Assembly: GCA_013112585.1 (NCBI GenBank)
Contig: JABFGH010000009.1
Span: 62,001 to 126,000 of the forward strand
Length of the DNA: 64,000 nt
DNA from: Ignavibacteriota bacterium
GTDB taxonomy: Bacteria; Bacteroidota; Ignavibacteria; Ignavibacteriales; Melioribacteraceae
Direction: 5' to 3'
A program made the position numbers and the translations under genes. The notes under the pieces were generated by a model, which saw only the letters and a list, made by a program, of their open reading frames with translations, had not been told where the DNA came from and ran no database searches. Shown one piece after another: positions 25,317 to 33,873 of the stretch. Within the stretch, counting starts at the first letter, position 1. Every line of letters starts with the position of its first letter.

Positions 25317-28300
25317 TTTCAGCAGCATCATCTTCTTAACTGAAACAAAGTTTTTATTGTTATTTCCGGTTGCAGCAATTCGGTAAATATAAATACCGCT
25401 TGCCAATCCGCTGGCTATTGCAGATGAATTAAACTCTGCTGTATGATAACCGGCTGATTGCTCTTCGTTAACTACCGTTGCTACTTTTTCACCCGTAATG
25501 CTGTACAATTCTAATTTAACTTTTGAATCTACAGGAAGTGCATATTCAATTTTTGTACTTGGGTTAAACGGATTAGGATAGTTTTGACTTAATGTAAATT
25601 CAGTAGGCAAGCCGATTGTAACCTCAACTCTATTACTGTATTCATAAGTTCCGTCAAAATCAACCATCTTTAATCTGTATTCATAGGAGTTTGTATTTAG
25701 TTTTGTATCGGTAAATGAATAAGATTGTTTTACAGTTGAATTACCTGCGGACTTAATTTCACCGATAGCAGTCCATTCTTCCGATTCTGCAATTGATCTT
25801 TGAACTACATATTTGTCTGAGTTGCTTTCGGTTGCTGTTTGCCAGCTTAAAACAACATCTCTATCATTGGTTGATGCGGCAAAAGAGGTGAGTTCAACAG
25901 GAATTTGTGTGCTGTCTAAACCAAATTCAATTGCTACCGGTGAGCTGAATATTGGACCGCCAATACCGTTAAAACGATATGTTAAGCCCAATGTTCCGTC
26001 ACTATTTTCAATTCCAACTGTTGAACCGTCCAAGTCAATACTAGCCCCATGATTCGCATACTGAAGCTTAATATTTCCATTTCTCTTAAGAATAATTTGT
26101 GCTGTTACCCATCCGTCAACATCAGCGCCAAATTCAGGATAGTTAATCATACTAACCACCAGGTTGCTATCAGCATCATAGCCATAAATACATTCCTTGT
26201 TCAATACATCCGCATCAGCAGGATTCATGTCATCCCAGAATAAAGCTATTATATTGTTAGGTAAAGTTGCATCCGGCATGGTTATATTTACTCTTTGCTG
26301 AGATCCTGTTGAGGCGGCATTATCATCAAATGATATCCATCCGTTTGAAGAAACCCAGAATTGTGTATAGTCTGTTCCAAAATAATTAAATGCGAAACCG
26401 ATATCATAAGGTCCAACAATATTATCATCAGAAAGACCGGCTAATATGCTCGTACCGGTTGTAGAAATATCAATCCAGTTATAAAGCGGCTGAGCAGGAG
26501 CAGAAGCAGCACCGGGCTGTGAATTAGCAAAATAATATCCGCCTGATAGCGGGTCTGCAGGTCCGCCGCCGTGATTAAAATTAACCCCATTACCTGTTAA
26601 GTAAACAGACGCTACATCTTCTTGCACAGGGTATGTGATATCAAGCTGTGTAGCTTTTAGTCCGGCTGTGGCAGGAGAAAAAGCAACATCTACATTTGCT
26701 GCTTCAAAAGCGGAAAGCATAATGGGATAACTATTAGTATCAATAAGTACGAAATCAGTATCATCGAGTAAAGCAATTGAAGTTAAATGAAGTGTTCCGC
26801 CGCCGATATTTGATATTGTTAATGTCATTGCGGCAGTAGTATCTAATACATTTGCTATACCAAAATTAAGTGAATCACTGCTTACACTAATGATAGGAAT
26901 TATTGGAGCTTCACCGATTGCAACATCATCAATGGTTATATCACTTCTAAAACCTGTAGATTCAAGTGCTCTGAAACGTACTTGAGTTGTTGAGGATTTA
27001 TAAGGAGTTAAATCAACACCAACAATTTCCCAAGCACCATTTCCGGTTACCACTTTAACATCATCATTCCATGCAGTTCCATCATAAACATCTACATGCA
27101 GTTCAGATAAATCATCATCAACGCCTATCCAATACCAGAAAGTCATTCCTGGGTTTGTTAAACTTGTTAAATCTAATGGCGGAGTTAATAAATTAGCCGG
27201 CTGTGTAGTAGGAGATGAGTCATCAACCCAAGCAACATAGCCGGTTCCGCTTGTGTGGTCATGGGTTGCACCGTACTGTACAGGATTCGAGCCGCCGCCC
27301 GGAATGTCAAATTTCCAATCTTCAGCATTAGCTGGATCATGACTCCAGTCAGTTGGAATATTTCCGCCATCTTCAAAATCAACAATATATGGGAAGGCAG
27401 TAACTACTGGTGAGTATTCATAAGCAGTTCCAATAATAACGTTACCGTCAGTATAACTAACCAGTAATTCATTGTAACCGTCACCGTCCATATCCACATC
27501 CGACATGAATAGTCCAAAACTTCCGGTTACAGTTGGGTGCTCCCCAAGTATTGAAGCTGTGTAATTTAACGGATCGGTTATATCTCCGCCTGTATATTCA
27601 TGGCTTATAATTCTTCCGCTGGCATAAGCAGCAGTGTACAAAGAAACATCACCATTACCGTCAACATCACCGGAAGCGATACCATAACCGCCTGACTCGC
27701 CCGGTGCGGCAACTTCATAAACACTATTAGTTTGTGTCATGCTGTCTAACTCGGTAACGCATCTCATTCCCATAAGTGCACCTGAACCGGCACCGCTGTA
27801 TAAAGTTGCATAAACTTCATCGCGACCGTCGTTGTCTAAATCTACGGCAATAATATTATCTAAAGGAACAGCATCGCCGCCTGTTAAATCCATTTTAATA
27901 TAGTTTTTAAATTCATAAGTGTCGGGAGCTGTAGCTTCAACCACTAGAATTGCGCAATTATCCCAAATACCGAATAATGCTTCATAATTCCCATCGCCGT
28001 CAAGATCCCCGTAAGTAGCGTTCATTGCACTGCCGCCCAAAGGTGTGCTGGCATTTTTGCCCCATGCAAACTCGGTTACTTGTGTAGCACCGCCATCGAA
28101 GGTTCCGTTAAATGAAATAACATAACAGCTGTCAAATGATCCGGTTCCATTATTGGAGATCATAATTTCCTCTTTGCCGTCATTGTCAACATCAAAGATA
28201 TCAAAACCTTCAATGTTCCATCGATTAGAAAGAGCGCCGCTGTCAATAACAGTATGATACCCTGCATCCCAACTGGTTGTAGCCATTGAGTATTCATAAA

Positions 28301-28742
28301 TCATTAAACCGCCTACAGCATCATCTACGCCGCCGGACCCGTTAACAGATAACACTAATTCAAAATCTCCGTTGCCGTCTAAGTCAGCAACATGCACACC
28401 TCTAACATTTGAAGAAGATGAAGACCCGATATTTGGAGATGTCCAGATTTCAGAAGCATTATTATCGCCGTCAATTTCAAATACGTGTACTTTACCGCCA
28501 TCGCTGTAGCTGGTAAAAATCACTTCGTATAATCCGTTTTGGTTTATATCGCTGCCGGCATAAACTGCTCTAGCTTGTGTAGAGGTTCCGACTGTAAAAT
28601 CGAATGAACCGACAACATCTTCAATAGCATATTGTTCGGTTAAAACATTGGTGAGGTTAGTTAATATTGACTCGTCCTTTTCTTGAGCATAAAGAACTGC
28701 CGCAAATAATAAAAGGAAAAGAAATAATAAAAGTTTTTTCAT
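25314..28742 (-). CDS. large T9SS-exported protein with FG-GAP/VCBS-like repeats
   Basis: Secreted or cell-surface protein of 1142 residues. There is a signal peptide (residues 1-19), then about seven FG-GAP/VCBS-like repeats to residue ~440, each with a D-x-D-G-x-G-type calcium loop (DVDGNGDVS, DLDNDGRDE). Next comes a galactose-binding/MAM-like region (FEDGGNIPTDW, ~455-610), a choice-of-anchor D-like domain (SDSLNFGIANV, ~615-720), a nidogen-like region (YTQFWVSSNGWISF), a fibronectin-like region, and the T9SS sorting domain from ~1050 (SQNYPNPFNPST). It probably binds rather than cuts. Monocistronic, with its own terminator. Confidence 0.88.
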   Translation of the reverse strand: MKKLLLFLFLLLFAAVLYAQEKDESILTNLTNVLTEQYAIEDVVGSFDFTVGTSTQARAVYAGSDINQNGLYEVIFTSYSDGGKVHVFEIDGDNNASEIWTSPNIGSSSSSNVRGVHVADLDGNGDFELVLSVNGSGGVDDAVGGLMIYEYSMATTSWDAGYHTVIDSGALSNRWNIEGFDIFDVDNDGKEEIMISNNGTGSFDSCYVISFNGTFDGGATQVTEFAWGKNASTPLGGSAMNATYGDLDGDGNYEALFGIWDNCAILVVEATAPDTYEFKNYIKMDLTGGDAVPLDNIIAVDLDNDGRDEVYATLYSGAGSGALMGMRCVTELDSMTQTNSVYEVAAPGESGGYGIASGDVDGNGDVSLYTAAYASGRIISHEYTGGDITDPLNYTASILGEHPTVTGSFGLFMSDVDMDGDGYNELLVSYTDGNVIIGTAYEYSPVVTAFPYIVDFEDGGNIPTDWSHDPANAEDWKFDIPGGGSNPVQYGATHDHTSGTGYVAWVDDSSPTTQPANLLTPPLDLTSLTNPGMTFWYWIGVDDDLSELHVDVYDGTAWNDDVKVVTGNGAWEIVGVDLTPYKSSTTQVRFRALESTGFRSDITIDDVAIGEAPIIPIISVSSDSLNFGIANVLDTTAAMTLTISNIGGGTLHLTSIALLDDTDFVLIDTNSYPIMLSAFEAANVDVAFSPATAGLKATQLDITYPVQEDVASVYLTGNGVNFNHGGGPADPLSGGYYFANSQPGAASAPAQPLYNWIDISTTGTSILAGLSDDNIVGPYDIGFAFNYFGTDYTQFWVSSNGWISFDDNAASTGSQQRVNITMPDATLPNNIIALFWDDMNPADADVLNKECIYGYDADSNLVVSMINYPEFGADVDGWVTAQIILKRNGNIKLQYANHGASIDLDGSTVGIENSDGTLGLTYRFNGIGGPIFSSPVAIEFGLDSTQIPVELTSFAASTNDRDVVLSWQTATESNSDKYVVQRSIAESEEWTAIGEIKSAGNSTVKQSYSFTDTKLNTNSYEYRLKMVDFDGTYEYSNRVEVTIGLPTEFTLSQNYPNPFNPSTKIEYALPVDSKVKLELYSITGEKVATVVNEEQSAGYHTAEFNSSAIASGLASGIYIYRIAATGNNNKNFVSVKKMMLLK

Positions 28743-29115
28743 GCTTTCTCCTGCAATTTTTGAATGTGGTTTATGTATTTGTTTGTAACTAAATTATTTC
28801 TGAAACGAATCTAACAGCAAATTAAATTTGGCTGCAATCATTAAGGATTATTAAAAGTCCCACTTTAATCAATCCTAATTTGTATAAATATAATAGCTTG
28901 TGATTTCAAAATATATAAACTGTAATTAAACATTCGTAAATAAACATGTTTGAACGTATAATATTTTAATAGTACTAATTTAAATATTTACAATTAATAT
29001 ATAAAATAAATGCTTTATACTCAAAGATTAAGCGTTGAATAAAATCAAAATCAAATCAGTTTGATTAAATATTATTAACTTTAAAAATAAATTAATAAGA
29101 TAAAGGACAAATAGA
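28743..29115. other. AT-rich divergent intergenic region
   Basis: Promoter region between the T9SS gene (minus) and the transporter gene (plus). I see no gene, repeat array or clear operator. TAAAGGA at 29101-29107 is a likely ribosome binding site for a start at 29116. Confidence 0.4.
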
Positions 29116-30408
29116 ATTAGTACCGAATTATCACTGAATAAAATTTTTAAGTTTTGGCTTCCGCTTGCGGCAACGTGGCTTATGATGTCTGTAGAGGGTC
29201 CGTTTTTAGCAGCAGTTATTGCTCGTATGTTCGAACCGAAATTTAATCTTGCCGCTTACGGAGTTGCCTTTTCATTTGCATTAATTATTGAAGCACCAAT
29301 AATATTAATTATGAGTGCCGCTACCGCTCTGGTGAAAGATAAACTTTCATTCTGCAAACTTAGAAACTTTACATATACCATAAACTTTGCAATAACGGGG
29401 ATAATGTTAATCTTTTTGATTCCCCCTGTATTTTATTTTATTGCAGAAGATTTAATTGAATTACCGCGCAAGGTTGCTGAGCTGACATATTTGGCAACAT
29501 TTATTTTGCTGCCCTGGCCCGGTGCTATCGGCTACAGAAGGTTTTATCAGGGAATATTAATTCGGTATAATTTAACAAGGCGAGTAGCTTACGGAACAAT
29601 AATCAGACTTGCTTCGATGGGAGCTACTGCACTCGGATTTTATTTTTTCACTGATCTTCCGGGAGTCGCTGTCGGAGCAGCAGCATTATCAGGCGGTGTT
29701 ATGGTAGAGGCAATTGCCAGTAAGTTGATGTCGTACAAAATAGTAAAAAAAATAAAATTGACTGAAACTGAGGAAGGAAGAAATTTAAGCTACAAAGATA
29801 TTTACAATTTTTATTACCCGCTGGCATTAACATCAATTTTAACTCTGGGTGTGCATCCAATGGTAACATTTTTTATCGGGCAAAGCCGCATGCCTTTGGA
29901 ATCTTTAGCTGTACTTCCGGTAATTAATTCACTTGTTTTTATTTTCAGAAGTATCGGTTTATCTTTTCAGGAAGTTGTTATTGCTTTAATGGGCGAGGAC
30001 AAATCGGGTTACAAACCATTAAAGAAATTTGCAGCCATACTTGCTTCGGGGGTTTTCATTTGCCTTGCTGTTATTGCTTTCACGCCGCTCTCAGATTTTT
30101 GGTTCAGCACAGTATCAGGGTTGTCAAATGAATTAACCGCGTTTGCAAAAGTCCCATTAATGATAATAATACTTATGCCTGTGCTAACAGTTCTAATTAA
30201 TTTTCAAAGGGGAACTTTGGTTAGTTCAAAAATTACCAAGCCAATAACGTATGCTACAAGTATGGAGGTTGCGGGTATTCTATTCGCTTTATTTATCGCA
30301 ATTAGTTTTTTTGATGCTGTGGGTGCTGTTGCTGCAATGGCGGCTTATACTTTCGGCAGAGTGTTGGCAAATATTTATTTGGCTATAACTATTAAAAAAT
30401 CAATTTAA
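29116..30408 (+). CDS. MATE/ANK-like multi-spanning transporter
   Basis: Inner membrane protein with about 12 helices, 430 residues if started at 29116. The block WLPLAATWLMMSVEGPFLAAVIAR followed by an inverted second half (FYYPLALTSILTLGVHPMV) suggests a MATE or progressive-ankylosis-like exporter; the substrate is unknown. The first ATG (29182) would cut off half of the first membrane helix. The frame stays open back to 29104 with no ATG, GTG or TTG, and AAGGA lies eight bases before an ATT at 29116, so I infer an ATT start (or CTG at 29134). The 3' end overlaps the convergent response regulator by 17 bases. Confidence 0.75.
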   Translation: MSTELSLNKIFKFWLPLAATWLMMSVEGPFLAAVIARMFEPKFNLAAYGVAFSFALIIEAPIILIMSAATALVKDKLSFCKLRNFTYTINFAITGIMLIFLIPPVFYFIAEDLIELPRKVAELTYLATFILLPWPGAIGYRRFYQGILIRYNLTRRVAYGTIIRLASMGATALGFYFFTDLPGVAVGAAALSGGVMVEAIASKLMSYKIVKKIKLTETEEGRNLSYKDIYNFYYPLALTSILTLGVHPMVTFFIGQSRMPLESLAVLPVINSLVFIFRSIGLSFQEVVIALMGEDKSGYKPLKKFAAILASGVFICLAVIAFTPLSDFWFSTVSGLSNELTAFAKVPLMIIILMPVLTVLINFQRGTLVSSKITKPITYATSMEVAGILFALFIAISFFDAVGAVAAMAAYTFGRVLANIYLAITIKKSI

Positions 30409-31090
30409 AACCAAGTCCGTGAACATTTGCAATTTCAATTGAGGAATCTTCTTTTAAGTAGCTTCTTAATTTTGCAATGTAAACATCCATGCTGCGGGAT
30501 GTGAAATATGTATTTTCTTTCCAGATAGCATTTAATGCGGTTGTACGTTCAAGCAATTTATTATTATGCTCGCAAAGAAGTTTCAATAATTCCGATTCTT
30601 TTGAAGTGAGCCGTTTCGCTTTATCATTCAGCTTCAACATTCTATTCTTATAATTGAATAGATAATTACCAATTTTAAATTCTACATTTTCATTTGCTGA
30701 TGCTGTTTCCCTTTGAGCACTGCTTCGTTTTAAAATTCTGCTTAATCTTAAAAACAATTCTTCGGTACTGAATGGTTTTGTAATATAATCATCGGCACCT
30801 ATTTTCAACCCTTCTATTTTATCTGCCTGCATCGATTTTGCCGTTAAAAATATTAGAGGGATATCTTTATTCATTTTTCTAATTTGCCCGGCAAGTGAAA
30901 ACCCGTCGAGTTTCGGCATCATCACATCAAGGATGCAAAGATCATATTTATTCTTTTTGAAAGTCTGCAAACCATTTAATCCATCCAGGCAATGAGTTGT
31001 GCTGTATCCTTTTACTTCTAAAAATTCTTTTAAAAGTGAGCCAAGGTTTAGATCATCTTCAACCAACAAAATTTTTACAGATTTATTCAT
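30392..31090 (-). CDS. OmpR/PhoB-family response regulator
   Basis: Transcription factor of a two-component system, about 232 residues. The receiver domain (1-118) has the acidic pair in LLVEDD, the phospho-accepting aspartate in LCILDVMMP, a threonine in IFLTAKS and the lysine in YITKPF. The C-terminal winged helix (~135-232) has LTSKESELLKLL and SRSMDVYIAKLRSYL. The ATG at 31090 overlaps the end of the kinase gene and is preferred to a start four codons upstream. It probably binds the TTTAACA repeats at 32691. Confidence 0.95.
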   Translation of the reverse strand: MNKSVKILLVEDDLNLGSLLKEFLEVKGYSTTHCLDGLNGLQTFKKNKYDLCILDVMMPKLDGFSLAGQIRKMNKDIPLIFLTAKSMQADKIEGLKIGADDYITKPFSTEELFLRLSRILKRSSAQRETASANENVEFKIGNYLFNYKNRMLKLNDKAKRLTSKESELLKLLCEHNNKLLERTTALNAIWKENTYFTSRSMDVYIAKLRSYLKEDSSIEIANVHGLGFKLIF

Positions 31091-32651
31091 TGTCAAACTC
31101 AATTTTTATTTTTGTTCCTTTTCCCAAAGTACTATTTGCAGTAACTTTACCATTGTTTGCTTCAGTCAGTATTTTAACATAGTGCAGACCCATGCCGCTT
31201 CCCTGCACGTTTTGAATATTTCCTGTCGGTACGCGATAGAAGGAATCAAAAATATTTTTAAGCTCGCCTCTTTTTATACCAATACCATTATCTAAAATTT
31301 CAACTAAAATTTTATTGTCTGAATTTTCGGTTGAAATAATTATGTGCGGTTCACTCTCGTTGTATTTTATTGCGTTATCAATAATGTTGTTCATTATAAT
31401 CGATAGATGAAAAGGGTCTGCAATAATTCTATCATTTTCTGCATTCAAATTCATAACAAAACTTCCATTTCGTTTTTGTATTTGCAGATCAAAATGCTGC
31501 ACCGCTTGTTTTATATTTTCGTTAAGGCTAATACTTTGTTTATTAATTTCAAATTCACCTTTTTCCAGGGCGGCAGAATTCAATAGGTTATCAACAAGAT
31601 TCCGGATACGTAAATTTTCATCGTTAATTATTTTTGAATATTTAAGAACAGCACTATTGTCGGCTAAAAGTTTCGGTTCGTTCAAAGCCTCGCATGCTAA
31701 AGATATTGTTGAAAGGGGCGTTTTGAATTCATGCGTAATATTATTTATAAGATCATTTTTAATATCAGTAATTTTCTTTTGCCTGATGAGCATTTGAACA
31801 GTTTTATAGAAGACGACAATTATCAAAATGATAAACAGCAAAGACAACCCCAGTGTTGCCGCCATTGATTTCAAAACATATTCTCTCTGATTAGGGAAAG
31901 AGACGATTAGAAAGTTAGGCTCAGATATTACATCTTCCGGAAAAAGCCGGGATTTAAATTTGGCTTGCAGCAATTTATCGGGATCAGTTTTTTCGGTTAG
32001 ATAAACAAATTTATTTTTCTCTTCATTTAAAATTCCGAAATTAAAATCAGCAGTTATTCCTGCGTTTTCAAATTCCTGAATTAAAAGTGTATCTAATTTC
32101 TCCTTTTCAATTCTATCCTCAATATTTGCAACCTGACTTATGGTAACTAGTTCCTCAATAACGTCTTCAAATACTTCTCTCTTCTTCGTAACAAATTTAT
32201 TTAAATTCTTTTTCTTTAATACTTTCTTTTCCTTTTTTTTACCGCCGTTTGAATATGAATAAACAATTACATTAGAATTAGAAGAATCTGAATTCTGTGA
32301 AACTGAAATATTTACACCTATTGCACTATCATCGCTTGAAGTGAGAAATTCAATTTCTGTATCTTCGAATAATGAATCTCCCACACTGTAATTTTGTTTA
32401 ATGGTTTTATGTTCACTGGTCCAAATCAATGGTACATCATTATCCTTTACGGCGCTTCTAATAACCACGTTAGCAGTTTCCTGCTTATCAATTCTATTTA
32501 TCACAAGTGATATTGCATCGCTGACGGCACTTCCAAATCTGGCTTCTTCCAGTTTAACTAAATTGGCTACCCAATAAAGCTGTATTGTGATTAAACCAAT
32601 TAAAGCAAAAGTCATAATTGCAATAATTATTTTTAGTCTGCGCTCTTTCAT
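31083..32651 (-). CDS. sensor histidine kinase
   Basis: Membrane sensor of 522 residues. TM1 is at about 10-30, an extracytoplasmic sensing region spans about 31-262, and TM2 (LSLLFIILIIVVFY) is at about 268-285. The kinase core follows: H-box ITHEFKTPLSTIS, N-box NNIIDNAIKYN, G1 DNGIGIKRGE and G2 GSGMGLHYVK. The sensing part carries a basic KKKEKKVLKKK patch that could contact the acidic exported protein encoded divergently. First gene of the kinase-regulator operon. Confidence 0.95.
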   Translation of the reverse strand: MKERRLKIIIAIMTFALIGLITIQLYWVANLVKLEEARFGSAVSDAISLVINRIDKQETANVVIRSAVKDNDVPLIWTSEHKTIKQNYSVGDSLFEDTEIEFLTSSDDSAIGVNISVSQNSDSSNSNVIVYSYSNGGKKKEKKVLKKKNLNKFVTKKREVFEDVIEELVTISQVANIEDRIEKEKLDTLLIQEFENAGITADFNFGILNEEKNKFVYLTEKTDPDKLLQAKFKSRLFPEDVISEPNFLIVSFPNQREYVLKSMAATLGLSLLFIILIIVVFYKTVQMLIRQKKITDIKNDLINNITHEFKTPLSTISLACEALNEPKLLADNSAVLKYSKIINDENLRIRNLVDNLLNSAALEKGEFEINKQSISLNENIKQAVQHFDLQIQKRNGSFVMNLNAENDRIIADPFHLSIIMNNIIDNAIKYNESEPHIIISTENSDNKILVEILDNGIGIKRGELKNIFDSFYRVPTGNIQNVQGSGMGLHYVKILTEANNGKVTANSTLGKGTKIKIEFDNE

Positions 32652-32690
32652 AGTTCCAAATTTAACAGAACAGTTGGACTAATTCTTCTT

Positions 32691-32728
32691 TTTAACATTT
32701 TTTAACACTCTTTAACATGCGGTTAACA
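32691..32728. promoter_or_regulatory. TTTAACA direct repeats, probable response-regulator box
   Basis: TTTAACA at 32691, 32701 and 32711 (exact 10-base spacing) and GTTAACA at 32722 (11 bases on), with a further lone TTTAACA at 32661. Direct repeats with one helical turn spacing are the standard site form for OmpR/PhoB-type regulators. They lie in the 145-base divergent region, 38-75 bases from both start codons. Confidence 0.7.
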
Positions 32729-32796
32729 TTATGTTAATTCATAATAATATATTTTATCAAAGCAAAAATATTATTCAATGATTAAGGAATACAAAA

Positions 32797-33729
32797 ATGA
32801 AAAATTATAACCAAACTCTATTTCAAAAGTTAATGGCTGCAATGGTTGTTTTGTTTTTTATGTACGGCATAATCAGCGCTCAACCAAATCAAAATGACTT
32901 AGACGAAAAAATTAAAAATATTAAAGATGATATTGAAAAAATAATAATAAATGCAGGCGGCGAAGAATATACTTTTACTGGTGATGATGCGAAAGAATTA
33001 TTTAAAAGATTAAAATCTGAAAATGATAAAAGGGTAATGGTAAAAGTAATTGAAGGCGTGGATGATGGCGGAACAGTTTGGGTAACTAAGGGGAACGATG
33101 ATGTAAATGTTAATGCAGTTTTTGAAGATGAATATGAATTTCATTTTGAAGAGGAAGGTGAAAATGGAGAAAAAATTAAAAAGGAAATTGAAGTAGAAGT
33201 TGAAGACGGCGAGAAGAAAGTAACCGTAACCACGACCAAAAATGGGGAAGAAACCACTGAAGTTTTTGAAGGTGAAGAGGCAGAGGAGTTTTTAAAGAAT
33301 TCAAAGCATAGTAAAAAGTATAATATAAAAATTTATGATGATGAAGATTTGGAATGGACTAGTGAAGGTGATGTAAATATGATTTTTATTTCGGAAGAGA
33401 TGGAAGGGGAAGAGGGTGTTGAAAAAGAAATAAAAATAAATATTGAAGATGGAAAAAAGAAAGTGACGGTTAAAACCACTAAAGACGGCAAAGAAGATGT
33501 GAAAATTTATGAGGGAGATGAGGCTGATGAGTATCTTGAAAAAATGAAAGGTGATGGACATGGAGTTAAGTTTTTCTCCTCTGACGATAATGTGTTTATA
33601 ATGAAGAAGGGAAAGATCGATGGTAAAAACGATGATGACTTGATTGAAGTAATTGTTGATAAAGATAGCAAAAAGAAAAAGATGAAGAAAATAATTATCA
33701 AAAAGGAAAAGGATAGGAAAGAAAAATAA
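32797..33729 (+). CDS. exported acidic/lysine-rich repeat protein, unknown
   Basis: A 310-residue protein with a signal peptide ending ISAQ (residue ~29) and no membrane segment after it. The rest is extremely charged and made of about three degenerate repeats of some 75 residues: a strand pair like KKVTVTTTKNG, then FEGEEAEEFLKN or YEGDEADEYLEK, then EDLEWTSEGDVNMIF or FSSDDNVFIMKK. It ends in a lysine-rich tail (KKKKMKKIIIKKEK). I know no family. Position opposite a two-component operon, sharing TTTAACA boxes, suggests it is controlled by that system and may be its stress output or sensor accessory. Confidence 0.75.
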   Translation: MKNYNQTLFQKLMAAMVVLFFMYGIISAQPNQNDLDEKIKNIKDDIEKIIINAGGEEYTFTGDDAKELFKRLKSENDKRVMVKVIEGVDDGGTVWVTKGNDDVNVNAVFEDEYEFHFEEEGENGEKIKKEIEVEVEDGEKKVTVTTTKNGEETTEVFEGEEAEEFLKNSKHSKKYNIKIYDDEDLEWTSEGDVNMIFISEEMEGEEGVEKEIKINIEDGKKKVTVKTTKDGKEDVKIYEGDEADEYLEKMKGDGHGVKFFSSDDNVFIMKKGKIDGKNDDDLIEVIVDKDSKKKKMKKIIIKKEKDRKEK

Positions 33730-33750
33730 ATTTGCTCTAAAAATTTTTTG

Positions 33751-33793
33751 GAAGGATCTTGCTTTTTTTATTTGGGGGGAAGCAAGGTCCTTC
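33751..33793 (+). terminator. hairpin after the acidic protein gene
   Basis: Fourteen-bp stem with one G-T pair (GAAGGATCTTGCTT against AAGCAAGGTCCTTC), followed by a short pyrimidine tract; 22 bases beyond the stop. Confidence 0.6.
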
Positions 33794-33873
33794 TTCTATA
33801 TTAATTTGTATTTTGTTCCGCATGAAAGTAATTTAAGTCTTAATTAAACAAAATTATTATTCCGGACTTAATC

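Noticed and set aside
25813-26243. Antisense open frames within the large T9SS gene
   Set aside because: Shadow frames of a well-supported gene.
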